Assembly (NCBI GenBank): GCA_014871385.1
Contig: CM026423.1
Location: forward strand, 20,282,628-20,346,627
Origin: Ceratodon purpureus
Taxonomy: Eukaryota > Streptophyta > Bryopsida > Pseudoditrichales > Ditrichaceae
DNA length: 64,000 nt
Direction: 5' to 3'
Part shown: in pieces, positions 13,238 to 25,387 of the stretch
Layout of the letters: the number at the start of each line of letters is the position of its first letter
Position numbering within the stretch: the first letter of the stretch is position 1
Made by a program: the position numbers and the translations under genes
Notes under the pieces: model-generated
Databases searched by the model: none
What the model saw: only the letters and a program-made list of their open reading frames with translations
What the model was told of the DNA's origin: nothing

Positions 13238-13722
13238 CGGCAGCTGCCTCTTATTGATCTACAGCTGGACACATCACCTGGGGATACCCAGAGGCAGTGA
13301 TACCCATCCCAAAAACAACGAAAAAAACAAACAAAAGCCAGTGCACGGCAGGGCAAGCACACGACGAATATAGACTGAAAATGCAACCGGCAGCTGCCTG
13401 GAATGGATCCGCAGCTGGAGACAGACAGCAACCAAAGGTAATCAAAAATTCAGAGGCAGTTTAACCATCTGGCGATCGAAGCCTCCCTCCTCTCTACAAA
13501 ACGCTTCCAGCAACACTGCTTGTAACGTGAACAACAGGAAGGAGACTAACATCACTGCCCATCTCTCCTCAGACACCTAGTGCGATTACAAAATATTCTA
13601 CGAAAAATCAGATGTAATTCATTCAGAGCAAACACCTGAACGATTGATCCAGAAAACCTGTAGAGTTGGAGTGAGAAGGTGATCATCTGCCAGCAGCTGA
13701 GTGATATGGATCCGCAGCTGGA
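13238..13722. repeat. Three dispersed direct copies of a CAGCTG-rich 32-34-bp motif
   Basis: Copies at 13238-13269, 13388-13419 and 13689-13722. The first two share CGGCAGCTGCCT, and all end in a GATC(C/T)RCAGCTGGA block. Each holds two CAGCTG palindromes (E-box type) about 20 bp apart. Spacing between copies is 150 and ~300 bp. Confidence 0.6.
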
Positions 13723-13784
13723 GGATGGAACTCAAGGGAAGCTCGGTGCAGAGGGCGTGCATGAAGTGGAGAAGGCAGCGATGG

Positions 13785-13818
13785 AGATCGATCGATCGAG
13801 AGAGAGAGAGTGAGAGTG
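13785..13818. repeat. GATC then GA microsatellite
   Basis: GATCGATCGATC runs directly into (GA)n and GTGAGAGTG. Simple sequence repeat. Confidence 0.8.
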
Positions 13819-14699
13819 TGCATGGGATGGGGAGTTGGTTACAAGGGAGTGGAGGGCGCTGTGCATGGAGAGCGGGAGTCTTAACGTCTTCCCGGACAGC
13901 CCAGCTCATGCACAGCTTGTGTTCAGCTACGTCCTGCAACATCACATTTACTCTTGTGCTCTCCTTGCACATACCCGCCTCTCTCCTTGCGCGGATCTCA
14001 ACCAGGGTATCGGTATGCTATATTGGCACGGCCCTTATTTTTCTTCGAGGATAAGTTGGTAGAGTAGGACATTTCCTTTTAGCAGTTCTCAAAGAGCATA
14101 ACTTTTTTTTCATTTAAATTTAAATCATTTTGGGCACAAATTAAACAACGGTATGATAGTAGGAAACAAAAATACAACCTTAGAACAGGTATGATATGGC
14201 GGGAAGTGACTCAAATCAAATAACTACAAGATCAAAGGAAAGTTGGTAATCGAACCGATTTTCATTATGTTGCGTTTACGGATGTGTTCAAATTGACTTC
14301 AGTTAGAATTAAATTTGGCAAGTGCACTGTCAAATGTAGGGGACCTTCTACATATAATGAGAACTTTAAGCCAAATAGCCATTTCGCATTCAATGACTGC
14401 ATTCCGGATCCTAGTGTTGATTTTCTTATATATCCAGCTCTTTTCCGGGTTAAACACTTTGTCAATCTTAGCAATCCTCTTGGTCCACAACATAATACTC
14501 TTTAAAAAGATCCACAATTGTGAGACCAATTTAAACCTTTACACCATGAAGTAAGCAAAAATGGCATGTTTCAGCTTTAAGGTTTTTTGCTACGATGCAA
14601 CTCTGCAATTCGTAAGTCAATTGAAAATGCCGTTGATGAATTGCCATACTTGCTACACTTGAGCGCAGTCTTTAAATCAATGTTGTGCATTCTTAACAA

Positions 14700-15810
14700 T
14701 TTTGCTAGGGCAAACAAGGCATTGTGGAGGGCCTAATCGATGATATGTCTCCGCTACTTGTTTATAGCCATTTCTTTATGCCACATGAGCCAAATAAGCC
14801 CAACCTCGTTTTGGGTCCAATTAGAATGCCGGATGGTATTCCGTCTCAACTTGAAGTCTCTACATAACATTGTTGGCTACATGTCTCGGCCGACCTTAGA
14901 AAGTGATATTTTATCACGAAGGAAATATCTTCTTTTCTTAACTGAATATGAAAGTATAATCTTCAAATATTTTTTGTAGGTCCCTTTGTAATGATAACCA
15001 CACAAACCATCTCCATTTATTCGAGGTTTTTGATTTCTTGAGTCACCGATAAGAGTGTCAATATTTAGAACCTTTGAAGCATCACAAATTGCTAGCTCTT
15101 GGCAATGGTTTTGATTATTTGTTGTTTTTTGTTTAGACTATCATAGTCGATAAGGGTTAGACACGTCTTTCACACGTTTTCGCAGTTGCTCCAGCAAGAG
15201 CAGTATGAGCTTCTGTGAGTGTAATAAGAGTTACGAGAGAATTAACCAATCTAGGTGTTTCTATTCTTGCAGGCACAGGAGATTACGCCGAGTGTCTGCC
15301 AATGAAGAACCGTTGGTTCCTATTCCAATGGCAGTTCTTGGTAACAAGGGTGACACACTAGGGGCATCGTCTACGAGCCTTCTAGGTTCCTTAGAAGACG
15401 TTGTTTATCGGGTTAATACACTCAAACAAGAGCTTCTGTGTGGGATAAGTTTTCTCAAAATATACGTTCAATATACTCACATCAATATTTGAATGAAAAA
15501 GTGATAGCTATACAGTACTAACATAAAGTGGAACTTGTAAGTGTGCCTAGAAGTTCTCTTTGAACCCACCACAACCTTTTGCGGTCATAGTTACTGCAAA
15601 TATTGTTTGAAGACAGCATGCAAAACTAGAAGAGTATGCCCCATCTGCCAAGCCAAACTGCCCCAAGTGCCGAGAGAGGATTTCGTAATCAGCATTGTCC
15701 TATGGACCATCATACAGTTAATGTTCCCGGAAGACATTGCCGATCGATCCCTTGGAATTATTCATATAAGAAACTCATCAGTTGAGGTGAATAAATTACC
15801 AATCCACTAA
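14700..15810 (+). pseudogene. RING-finger (C3HC4-like) protein remnant
   Basis: Positions 15541-15810 encode most of a RING domain: CLEVLFEPTT, then CGHSYCKYC, then CPICQAKLPQ, giving Cys-x-His-x2-Cys-x2-Cys and Cys-x2-Cys ligands with a Pro after CPIC. The first Cys of the initial Cys-x2-Cys is missing in this frame, and a TAA sits immediately upstream (15538). An earlier open stretch at 15205-15492 ends LKQELLC, as might precede a RING, and open coding-like text (PHEPNKPNLVLGP) lies near 14780-14820. I could not join these into one intact frame, so I call a decayed E3-ligase-like gene. A working gene with unrecognised exons remains possible. Confidence 0.5.
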
Positions 15811-18671
15811 GAGGATTTCAGCCGAAAATTACATCGGATTTAAAATCTATTGCTTTAGTGTGGCCCTTGGATGTAAAGAGTGTTTTACAAATTCTCTTGT
15901 AACACAATCTAAGTTTGCAATTTAGATCCTTCAAAACATATGTTTTCTTTTTCAATCCAAATGTCTTTGAAGAAGCAATATCATTTGGTGGAAATCTATG
16001 TTGTTCAATTTCTAGAGAAAGCTAGTTCTATGAATGGCTGAGACAGGTTCTACAAGATTGATAAACATATCTACTCATTCTATGTCCCCAGTGGAGCATG
16101 TACAAGTTCTGCCAATATGTTTTTCTACAACCAAGTTACTTTGATTCATAATAAAAAGCTTAATAAGGCCTTGTAAGTGCTCTAATTAAACCATTGTAGA
16201 TCAAGTTCCTACGTGACCTCCACCATAAGGTTGAAATTGTGCTAACTTGTAACAAAGTATTCTCTTGAAGTTGGATTCTTGAGGCTTGCATGCCATAACA
16301 ATCCATTTGCACATTAGTGTAGTCACCTCATCTTCAAGATTGATTATATCAAATCCTATTTCTTTTTTCGAGGTTAAAACCTAATTTTACTCATGCAAGG
16401 TTGGTGTCCATGCAAGTCTTGCTTGTCCTGGTAGGTTGGAACCTATTCATAAGTAATTTTATATTGTACGTGTTGCTTTTCTAATCCCTTTCTTTGTTTT
16501 ATCCAAATGGATAGGAAGAATAGTAAGGTAAAAATCAAAATACTATTGCATACCGTGATTCTATCTACAATGTTGATTTTGGCTAAGGACCAATGGGTAT
16601 GTTTTTTATTTTGTTTTGTCTCCTAGGAATTTGTCCGCAACCAAGAGTCTCATGGGAGAAGCCAAATACCATACCTAGTAGCTTTAATAGATCATCTCTC
16701 CTTGCCTATTTAATTGTTAAAGCATGCATCTTTGCAAGCTTCCATGTTGAAATTGGGTTTAACCCAAGTTGAAGAACAAAAGGCAAAATTACTACAAGTG
16801 AGATCCAAAGCGAGGTAGCACAATGTCCGTGACAAGAAGTCTCAAAAATCTCTAGGCCGTGAAACCCCACCATTGCAAACTAACATTGTTGAATTGTTAG
16901 ATAAAAGTGGCAGACCTCAAATTGGGTAAAGAGAACTAGTGGAGATGTATCAAAGCTTCTATACTATGCTATATACACAACAAGAGCCTAACTAACAAGT
17001 GTTATTTTTTGAATTATAAAGGCCATAGTATTGTAGGAAAATTTTCTTGTGATGGATCATCTTGTTCATGATTGTCTTACAATCTTATTTTAATGATCTA
17101 ATTTGAATTATGTCAAGTTTATATCCCCTAGTTTTGTATATAAAGCTATATATTTTCTACATGCTTTTGAATTATTTAAGTTTGTTTTGCATTTTCACTA
17201 GTCCATTTATAAGTAATTGCTCTATTTTATACCTCGTCTACTCTACCTCTTCATTTGCAATTCCTTGCGCCAGTTTCATTGCTTTGCTAAAAACACCCCC
17301 TACACCTAATACCCCTACCTCCTACCTTCTCATTGTCTACAACTCTACCATGTCTGCCTCATCTAATTGTCTCTCTCTCTCCCCCCTACAATCCAATTCT
17401 CTGCATTTATCCTTCTCCTTTCGTCTATCTTCATATAAATTTACTCGCTTATTTCTAATTTAACATAATACATTTTAGAAGGAATGAATGTAAACTTGAC
17501 CCAATTTAAGGTTCAGATGATTAAAATTAGACATATCAGAACACAACCATGGCAATAAAGTAAGAATTTTATCCAACATGGTAACTTAAGTCCAAACTAA
17601 TCGTAGATGGATATCATTGTGTTGTAACAATCGAGCAATCACAACAAAATGTGTCACAATGTTACTTCATCAACAAAACGTCATGAAAAACAACCATGAT
17701 TTCAAGACCCTTAAATGCCCAAGCTGTCTCATCGTCTTCAAAAGCATCCGACAATATCTTCAAATTAGCAACCTAATTATCTATCTTTTTTTATAAAAAA
17801 AAAGATTGATCTTCTTGAATTTGTCTTATTTCTAATTCAAAGTATCCACAAATTGAACTATATTCTCCCTTGAATATAATATCTCCAACATTTAAATCTT
17901 TATAAATTAATCATATTCTTACATCTAATCTTACCTTTTAGTCTTTCAACATTATATGGGAATTTGACACTAAGACATTCTAGAAGTTGTGTGAAAGTAT
18001 GATAATATCCACATTTTAATTACACAACTAGATGTAAATATTCAATTATATAGCACAAATTTATGTAATTAAATTATTCATTGAACAAATGTTGAATTCA
18101 ATACTTATGTTTGATTTTGGAAAGTTCACTCAGAATTCTTAGTTGTTACAACATTTTACAAATGAATAGTAAATTCTAAATCAATGGTAATGGCTTTTTT
18201 TGAACCATGCAAGAACAGGTCTTGTGGTCTGCAAAACGGTTTTGGATGCAAAATTGGTTTGAAGGTTCATTATCAGTTTATGGAACCATTTACAATTTCA
18301 CAATATTGTAACGGTTTAAAGATGCAAGAATGGTCTTAGGATGCAAGAAGAATATTGATGTCTTCATAATCACTCCTCCATTGATGTACATTCACGTCTA
18401 TTATGCTTACAAAAGTTCAGTCAAATGACTATGAGATGAAAAAAAAGACAAAATTGTAATACAATAACATTCTTAAAAATGGAAAAAATAGAAAATTTAC
18501 ATTGCTTTGGAAAGCTATCAAAAAGTCTTCAACATCATAAAAAATAAAAACATGTAAACCAAAAGAATATACAAGCATTTGTATTTTTCATAGACTTTAT
18601 CTACGACTTAGTGCCAAATTCACAGATTTTATACAATTGGGCATAAATGAAATGAGTTGTTTCAATTGCTC
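15811..18671. other. AT-rich intergenic spacer
   Basis: No gene recognised. The only ORF above 100 codons (17110-17463, +) has a hydrophobic, low-complexity translation and no family resemblance. Confidence 0.5.
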
Positions 18672-18905
18672 TTAAGAAATTTCATTCCATACTCTTTGGA
18701 TGGCGCGTATCATTTCTTCTTTATCCTTTGGTATTTTGTATTGCTCAACAAATCTTTCAATATTTTTTGAAGGTTTTTGATGGAGTTTAGATCCACTAAC
18801 TACGGCCGTCAAATGAACTTCTTCATGCTATGAGTCTTTTATCAATTCTCTGCCAATTTAATTCTATCAACTAGGGCATCATCTTCCATGAGTACGAGGT
18901 CCTAA
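18672..18905 (-). pseudogene. Tc1/mariner-type transposase fragment (decayed)
   Basis: On the minus strand, about 18900-18846 reads VLMEDDALVDRIKLAEN, resembling the second-Asp region of Tc1/mariner transposases (VLMEDGAPxHR). About 18795-18760 reads LVDLNSIKNLQKILKD, resembling SPDLNPIENLWKILKD, which carries the third catalytic acidic position. The end reads EMIRAIQRVWNEIS, typical of the transposase C terminus. The parts lie in different frames with stops between them. Earlier catalytic regions are not recognised. Inactive. Confidence 0.6.
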
Positions 18906-19719
18906 TAATTCCTTGATACAAGGAATAGAAGTTGCTTGAAGTTCTTTTGTAGATATTTGGTATAAAATAGGCCATTGTTCTTTACAAATGATCAAGGGGT
19001 TGTTGTGAAAAGGAATAAATACACACTTAAAACCATCTGCAATGTCCACCTTAATTTGGAGATATGTGCCAAATATTATACGGTATACCTTTTTTTGAGG
19101 TTTGCATCATATTCTTTTACAGTTCAAATAATGACACATATGTTCAAATGATTATGTATCAATCATTTATTATCCAACATTTATATTTATATATTTATAT
19201 TTATATCTAACCTATATGCCCTTCACCTTGACCAAAAACCTCTACAAATGATTGCTCATCTACCATCATGAATAAAAACTTATTAATGCAAGCACCAAAT
19301 TCTTCAATCTCGTCCAAGTTTCTCCTTTCTACTACGAGCATACTACTCTACAAAGTAATCACCTCTACCTCCACCAACCCTGTCAATAGCAATCACGGTC
19401 TTGCTCATTGAAAGTTATGGCATAAAACACAAAATTTCTTCAAACCAAATCTTCCAAGGGCGACTCTCTTAAAACCACTAACTTCAAGATTCGTAGTTTT
19501 TTTTTGCAAGGTTATTTTCGGGGTGTATTTTTCCCATGTAAGAAAGTTGTTTTCTAATAGAATGCAATTTTTTTCAGAATTTTCTTCCCACTACTAAAAT
19601 AGATACAAATTTTTGAATACAAAAGTACTTCACGATCCAAAACTGATTTGTAGACCTTCCCAAAACCACACCTAAAGTTGCTACTTAATTTCACTCGTAA
19701 TCATATCCAAAACCATCGG
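18906..19719. other. AT-rich spacer, possibly with further transposase debris
   Basis: No intact ORF. Text just upstream of the Tc1/mariner fragment on the minus strand still looks faintly coding (IPCIKELLGPRTHGR) but cannot be assigned. Confidence 0.35.
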
Positions 19720-20575
19720 CTTTTTGAGTGTTCTTATTGGTCGGTTTGAATTGAATGTTCTTATTGGTCAGCTTGAATTGAATGTTCTTATTGGTCAGTT
19801 TGGATTGAATGTTCTTATTGGTTGGTTTGAATTGAATGTTCTTATTGGTCGGTTTAAATTGAATGTTCTTATTGGTCAGTTTGAATTAAATGTATTTATT
19901 GGTCGGTTTGAATTGAATGTTCTTATTGGTCAGTTTGAATTAAAAGTATTTATTGGTCAATTCTTATTGGTCTGTTTGAATTAAATGTACTTATTGGTCA
20001 GTTTGAATTGAATGTTTTTACTGGTCAGTTTGAATTGAATGTTCTTATTGGTCATTTTGAATTAAATGTACTTATTGGTCAGTTTGAATTGAATGTTCTT
20101 ATTGGTAAGTTTGGATTGAATGTTCTTATTGGTCGGTTTGAATTGAATGTTCTTATTGGTCAGTTTGAATTAAATGTATTTATTGGTCAATTCTTATTGG
20201 TCAGTTTGAATTAAATGTACTTATTGGTCAGTTTGAATTGAATGTTTTTACTGGTCAGTTTGAATTGAATGTTCTTATTGGTCATTTTGAATTAAATGTA
20301 CTTATTGGTCAGTTTGAATTGAATGTTCTTATTGGTCAGTTTGGATTGAATGTTCTTATTGGTCGGTTTGAATTGAATGTTCTTATTGGTCAGTTTGAAT
20401 TAAATGTACTTATTGGTCAGTTTGAATTGAATGTTTTTACTGGTCAGTTTGAATTGAATGTTCTTATTGGTCAGTTTGAATTAAATGTACTTATTGGTCA
20501 GTTTGAATTGAATGTTCTTATTGGTCAATTTGAATTGAATGTTCTTATTGGTCAGTTTGGATTGACTGTTCTGAA
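19720..20575. repeat. 27-bp minisatellite (about 31 units) with a 230-bp higher-order period
   Basis: Tandem units of the form GAATTGAATGTTCTTATTGG followed by TCAGTTT, 27 bp. Variants include TTAAATGTACTTATTGG, a TTTTTACTGGT form and CATTTTGAA. A block with the order TTTTTACTGG, CATTTTG, then the TAAATGTA unit recurs at ~20000 and ~20230, giving a 230-bp super-period created by a partial (14-bp) unit. Because 27 is a multiple of three the array stays open in one frame (LNVLIGQFE repeated), but the partial units shift the frame, so coding is unlikely. Each unit carries ATTGG, the inverted CCAAT core. Confidence 0.95.
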
Positions 20576-20610
20576 TTGTTATGAAGAGAGACCTACATGT
20601 TGCTTGTGAG

Positions 20611-21652
20611 GATGGAGGTGGTTTTAATTTCTTCAATTTTGATTCACAAATCTAAACTCTCACACTAGCAATCCGACCCTCAGATCTACCATATCCTAAT
20701 ACCAAATCTCAACCCCTAATCACAAGCTCCACATCTAGAATCACTCACAAAACAAACACCAAAAACCACCCAATTTTTTAAAAAAATTAAAAAAAAATAC
20801 ATACCTCCATTTAACAGTGTGAAAGGGGACACAAACAGGTGGCCCGAACTGTCAAGTGGGTGCACAGCCCCCCTCAAAGTACAAAAGCCAACCGAAGAAA
20901 CGACCCACGAGGACGCACCGGATGAATGAAACCATCATCCTCGAATGAACGAAATAATCCACCTCGGATGAATGAAATCCTCAACCCCGAATGAATGAAA
21001 TCCTCAACCCAGGATGACAACACAACAAAAGGCGTGAGCCCCATCGGATGGATGCACAGAGAGGCTTATCTGGAGCGAGAGAGGCCGCGACCGCCACCCA
21101 GCCAGCTCGGCAATCATCCCCCCACCTCCGCAACCCCAAACCCAAACCCACGCCCAAGCCCAAGCCCAAGCCCAAGGCCAAAGCCCCAAGGCAGCGAGAG
21201 AGAGAGAGAGAGACTCAACTCAACCTGTTGATGCGCCGGGCAATCCTTGCAGCCACAAATCCCCTCCGCGTCGCATCACCCCGCCCGCCGGGTCCGGCGC
21301 AACCAACCCAAGTGCAAGTGCAGCCTAGGCTCATCCCATCCTCTCCTCTCGTGGTTTCCATCACCTCATGGCTCCCTCCTCATCGCACCCCACCTGACTG
21401 ATTCCCCTCATTATCCTCAGGGTATGCTATGCTGCCATAGTCAGGAGTTTTCTCTGCTAATTCCTCTCGTCTTCATGTGAGGAGGTTGATTTTTCGACCG
21501 GATAGGATTTTTTTGGGGAGGAATTTTTTTGAAGATTTTTGGGAGATTTTTGGGAGATTTTTTTTTTTTTGTTTTTTTAGGGGAGGGAGGGATTTTTGGG
21601 GTATTTTTTTTGGGTTTTGGTTGTGGTGGGTTTTGGGGGGATTTTGGGAGCG
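20611..21652 (+). promoter_or_regulatory. Upstream and 5' leader region of the plastid GPAT gene
   Basis: GC content rises sharply from ~20820. It contains the 23-bp tandem repeat, a (GA)9 tract at 21196-21213, C-rich stretches and then a strongly T/G-rich leader (21485-21650) up to the ATG. No TATA box could be picked out confidently. A leader intron is possible. Confidence 0.4.
20919..21010. repeat. 23-bp tandem repeat, four units
   Basis: Units at 20919-20941, 20942-20964, 20965-20987 and 20988-21010 of the form CGGATGAATGAAATCCTCAA plus CCC, the last two nearly identical. It lies ~640 bp upstream of the GPAT start codon. Confidence 0.85.
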
Positions 21653-24600
21653 ATGGCGGCAGCGGCAGCGGGGGGGACGAGGATGATATGCTGGCCGATG
21701 GCGCAGCAGCAGGTGCATGTGAGTGGGGGAGGGGGAGGGAGTGGGAGTGGGGTGGCGAGTTGTAGTGGGGGGCAGGGGGTGGTGAGGCGGTATGCTGATC
21801 GGCTGCAGGTGAGCCGCGTGCTGCCGGTGGCAGTGGCGGCACCGTCGCAGTTTTTGGTGACGCGGAGCAGCGGGATGCGGGGGAATCTCGTGTTGTGTAG
21901 TGGGAAATTTGAAGTGCGGGCGGTTCGTGGGAGTGGGACGCGGGCGGTCTCGCAGGTGGTGGAGGCGACCACAGCCGGCCTTCGGGAGACGGTTGAGGAC
22001 ACCGCTGTTGTGGATGGTCATTCCCGCAGTTTCGAGGGAATTCAAACGGAGCAAGGTGATTGCCCTGGCTCATTTGAGCATTCTTTCGTGGTTAAAGTTC
22101 AACAAAACGATGCCTGTTGGTTTTGCTCTCTTTTCACTTTTTGGGGTTTTTTAGGTTTTTCTTCGGTTTCATTCATTTGATTATTAAGAAAATGCTTAAA
22201 TCCCTCCCCTGTGACAACGTCTGAAATTCTATAGAGTGGATGGAAGAATTTCATTGTCCACTCCGACTGCAGAATTCGGGTTTTTCCATTTCGCAATAAT
22301 TCGGGTTTTAACCATTTCGCAATAATGAGTTTGGGTATTATTTTCATCAAGTATTGCTGAGAAACTCGAGCTCTATGATTTACTTTTAAAAGCATACAAT
22401 GCGAAAGAGTCAGTTGCATTCTGGTTCATGTGACATTCAATGCAAGGAGGGACAATGTGAACGTCCGGGTGTTCATTGCAGTTTTTACCTAGTCGGTCTC
22501 AATTCTCATGAATAATGCTGTCAGAGGGCTCTGCATCATGAATTTCAGTGCCACTCTGATGGACGCCCAGTCGGACCGTTTCCTGGGGTTTAAGCGTTTG
22601 AGAAGCTGATATGTGTTTTGCTGGGAATATCTTCTCGCTAAGACCGTATTTGGGGTGCAGAATTGATGCTAGCTATTTCAAAGGAGGTAGATTCAGGTCG
22701 GTTGCCGAAGCGTGGTGGGGCGGGAATGGAAGAATTATATCGCAACTATCGAGATGCTGTAGGTTTTTGAAGCTTTCTCTGTTTTGTAGCTCTAGAGATA
22801 GTAGAATTAGTGGATGATCCCTAATGCAACTCTTTTTCGCGGCGTTGTTGAATGACGTTCTAGTGGTGATTCTTGATTAAGGCTATGTATGTGTCACAGG
22901 GAGGCTATCTTGGTTAGGTTATGGAGGTTTAGCAATCTTGCGGTCTTTTACATATTTGAACTCTCACGTACTTTTGTGGTCACGCAACATATAATAACTG
23001 GATAGCAGAAGGACTCAAGTTGAATTGGCCAATTAGGTGTTGAGCAGCGGCGTGGAAGATCCCATGGATGTTGCTGTCAAAGTTATGGCAACAGTTTTGG
23101 ATCGGATCCTTCTGCAGTTTGAGGTGACCATTGTCTCCTCTGATCCTTTTCATTTCTTGTTTCAACCAGCAAGGTGTGTGCAGTTGCGTGATGAGTTCTT
23201 GGAACTGAAGCATATTTTTATCCTTTTTTCTGCAGGATCCTTTCACATTTTCATCGTACCACCCGAGAATGACGGATCCTTATGATTATTATACATTTGG
23301 TCAAAACTATGTTCGTCCTCTTATAGATTACAGGTGAGTATTAGTTAGAGCTTCAAGAGGAGTTCAGTAGTTTGGCTTGATTAAGATCGTTTGCTTAAGC
23401 AGAGTGCCTAAGTGTCACTTGGTGTTGGATTATACAGGAACTCGTATCTTGGAAACTTAGAAATCTTTGACAAGATTGAGAAGAACCTGAAAGAGGTAAG
23501 ACCTGTGACGACTTGAAGTGTTGAGTGCCCCCCAAAAAGATGATATTTGCGAAGTTCACTCGACGTCTCTTGCCGGTTGTGCTTTGCTAAGAACAACTAG
23601 TGCGTTTTGATGACAGGGACACAATGTTATTCTGCTATCCAATCATCAAACTGAAGCAGATCCTGCTGTGATGGCATTGTTACTTGAGCAAACACACCCT
23701 TACTTGGCAGAGAACCTGGTAAATTTTTGACACTATTTTAAAGGTCTGTATTTAGTTTCTTTGTATCCCATGAACATGTTTTGAATCCACGATGTATTAA
23801 ATATGTCTTCCGTTTTCCAGACTTACGTGGCTGGAGATAGAGTGGTGTTGGATCCTTTCTGTAAACCTTTCAGTATGGGCAGGTAAGTTTTTATCTCAAC
23901 CATCTTAAGGCTTCACCTGGTATCTGTTGTTTTTTTAAAGAGCACGTGTTCAAATCCATCAAGGGAAAAACCTGAAGTTCGTCTTTAGTTGTCTACAGAA
24001 AGTAATAAACTGAATGACTACCTTTAACCGATCGCTTTTGATCGTGGGTTTAGGAACCTTCTATGTGTGTATTCAAAGAAGCACATCAACGATGTTCCGG
24101 ATCTTGCGGAAATGAAGAAGAAGGCAAACGCGAAGACTTTAATGCAGATGTCATCGTTGCTAAGGTGTGCAGAGGGCTCTTTTCAACCAGAATTTGTTTC
24201 TAATTGGTGAACATTTTGATCAAGCTTTTTTGTTGACTGGGTTTAACTTTTGGGGGTTGTTTCAGAAAAGGAGGTCGACTCTTGTGGGTAGCACCCAGTG
24301 GTGGACGCGATCGCCCTGACCCAGAGACTAATGAATGGGTTCCTGTAAGATTTTTTTTCATTATAACTTGTATTTGTACGTTATTTGATCAATTTTTCAG
24401 GATTTATTGCCACCTGAATTAGGGTTTTCTGTGGAAGTAGAAGTCGCTGATATTGGGTTCCTTTTTTCCAGGCCCCATTTGATTCTTCCGCAGTGGAAAG
24501 CATGAAGCGTCTTTCAGAAGTTGTGCGAGTACCTGCTCACATTCATCCTATGTCCCTATTATGTTTTGAAATTATGCCGCCCCCTGTCCAGGTAGGTCAA

Positions 24601-25387
24601 TTTAATCTCATCTCATACACCCCAATTCCTCAAATATGCTCTTGCCAGGATGGTCAGGTAGAAGTGCATAGTTATCAAGCTCTAAATGTTTGGACTCAGA
24701 AGTTCGGTTGGGAGATGTTGAATTTTGAATGGTTTTCCTAGAAAAAGCTAACTTTGAGAAATTAGGGTACCAGTTATGTGACCATCGCCTATATTGTTAG
24801 TCTTAACACAACTGTTTATGGCAACTTCTTTTGGCAGGTGCAAAAAGAGTTAGGGGAACGAAGAGCAGTAGGTTTTAGTGGAGTTGGGTTAGCGGTTTCC
24901 GAAGAACTTGATTTTGAGTCAATCGCCAAGCGAGAGGCCAATCCTCAAAATGTGAGTAACTTCTTCGCTCTACTCGTTGCCACAGTATGAGCTCTTTAAG
25001 AATGTTTCTTAGAGACTAGTCCACAAATTATTCTCCAGTTACTGTACTTTGATTGCAAGAACAGTAAACTTGACAATCAGAATGGGCTCCAAATCTAAGT
25101 GTTTGGCAGCCTCCTGTTCTTTCTTGGATATCTTCCTTGGAGGATGTGGGGTACAAATATTATATTTTAGTTCCAGTGATAACATGGATTTTTGGAACTA
25201 ATGAGTAAAGCTAATTATGTGTTGCGTGCAGTTGAAGGATGCCATCTCGGCTACTGCATGGAACGAGGTGAACGACATGTACAACGCATTAAAAGCCGCA
25301 ATTTATGGCGAACAAGGGTGTGGCAGTAGCACTAGCTCCTTAAGACTGGAACAGCCTTGGCTTGAGGAAAGTAGGTTAAGGGTATGA
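21653..25387 (+). CDS. ATS1: Plastid glycerol-3-phosphate acyltransferase (acyl-ACP dependent)
   Basis: Twelve exons join in phase to 495 residues: 21653-22055, 22661-22758, 23037-23123, 23236-23333, 23438-23495, 23617-23718, 23821-23882, 24054-24164, 24266-24344, 24472-24591, 24838-24951, 25232-25387. It transfers an acyl group from acyl-ACP to sn-1 of glycerol-3-phosphate, the first step of plastid glycerolipid synthesis. The catalytic NHxxxxD box is NHQTEAD (exon 6). Other family motifs are [57 protein letters not shown] and [14 protein letters not shown]. The first ~130 residues are Ala/Gly/Ser/Val-rich with Arg and few acidics at the start, fitting a chloroplast transit peptide. The ATG at 21653 is the first in frame after the T-rich leader. 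The C terminus extends ~25 residues past the usual end ([10 protein letters not shown]). Confidence 0.95.

Larger units (their letters stand above)
12405..14060 (-). promoter_or_regulatory. Upstream/5' region of the SKS gene, no coding exon recognised
   Basis: Intergenic DNA upstream of the SKS start. It holds three copies of a CAGCTG-containing 32-34-bp repeat (separate entry) and a GATC/GA microsatellite at 13785-13818. ORFs of 117-135 codons here overlap each other on both strands with biased composition and no recognisable domain. A non-coding 5' exon cannot be excluded. Confidence 0.35.

Noticed and set aside
13024-13431. 135-codon Cys-rich minus ORF (small secreted-peptide-like)
   Set aside because: Cys codons come from the repeated CAGCTG motifs; no signal peptide at its start and no conserved spacing.
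17110-17463. 117-codon hydrophobic plus ORF
   Set aside because: Translation of T/C-rich spacer; no family resemblance and no splice extension.
19720-20575. CRISPR array
   Set aside because: Units are contiguous with no unique spacers, and the window is eukaryotic.
19720-20609. ORFs of 68-123 codons encoding LNVLIGQFE repeats
   Set aside because: They arise because the minisatellite unit is 27 bp; frame changes at the partial units break any common reading frame.
21441-22073. Pro/Ser/His-rich 210-codon ORF on the minus strand
   Set aside because: It is the antisense of the GPAT leader and first exon; its composition reflects the G-rich, T-rich plus strand.
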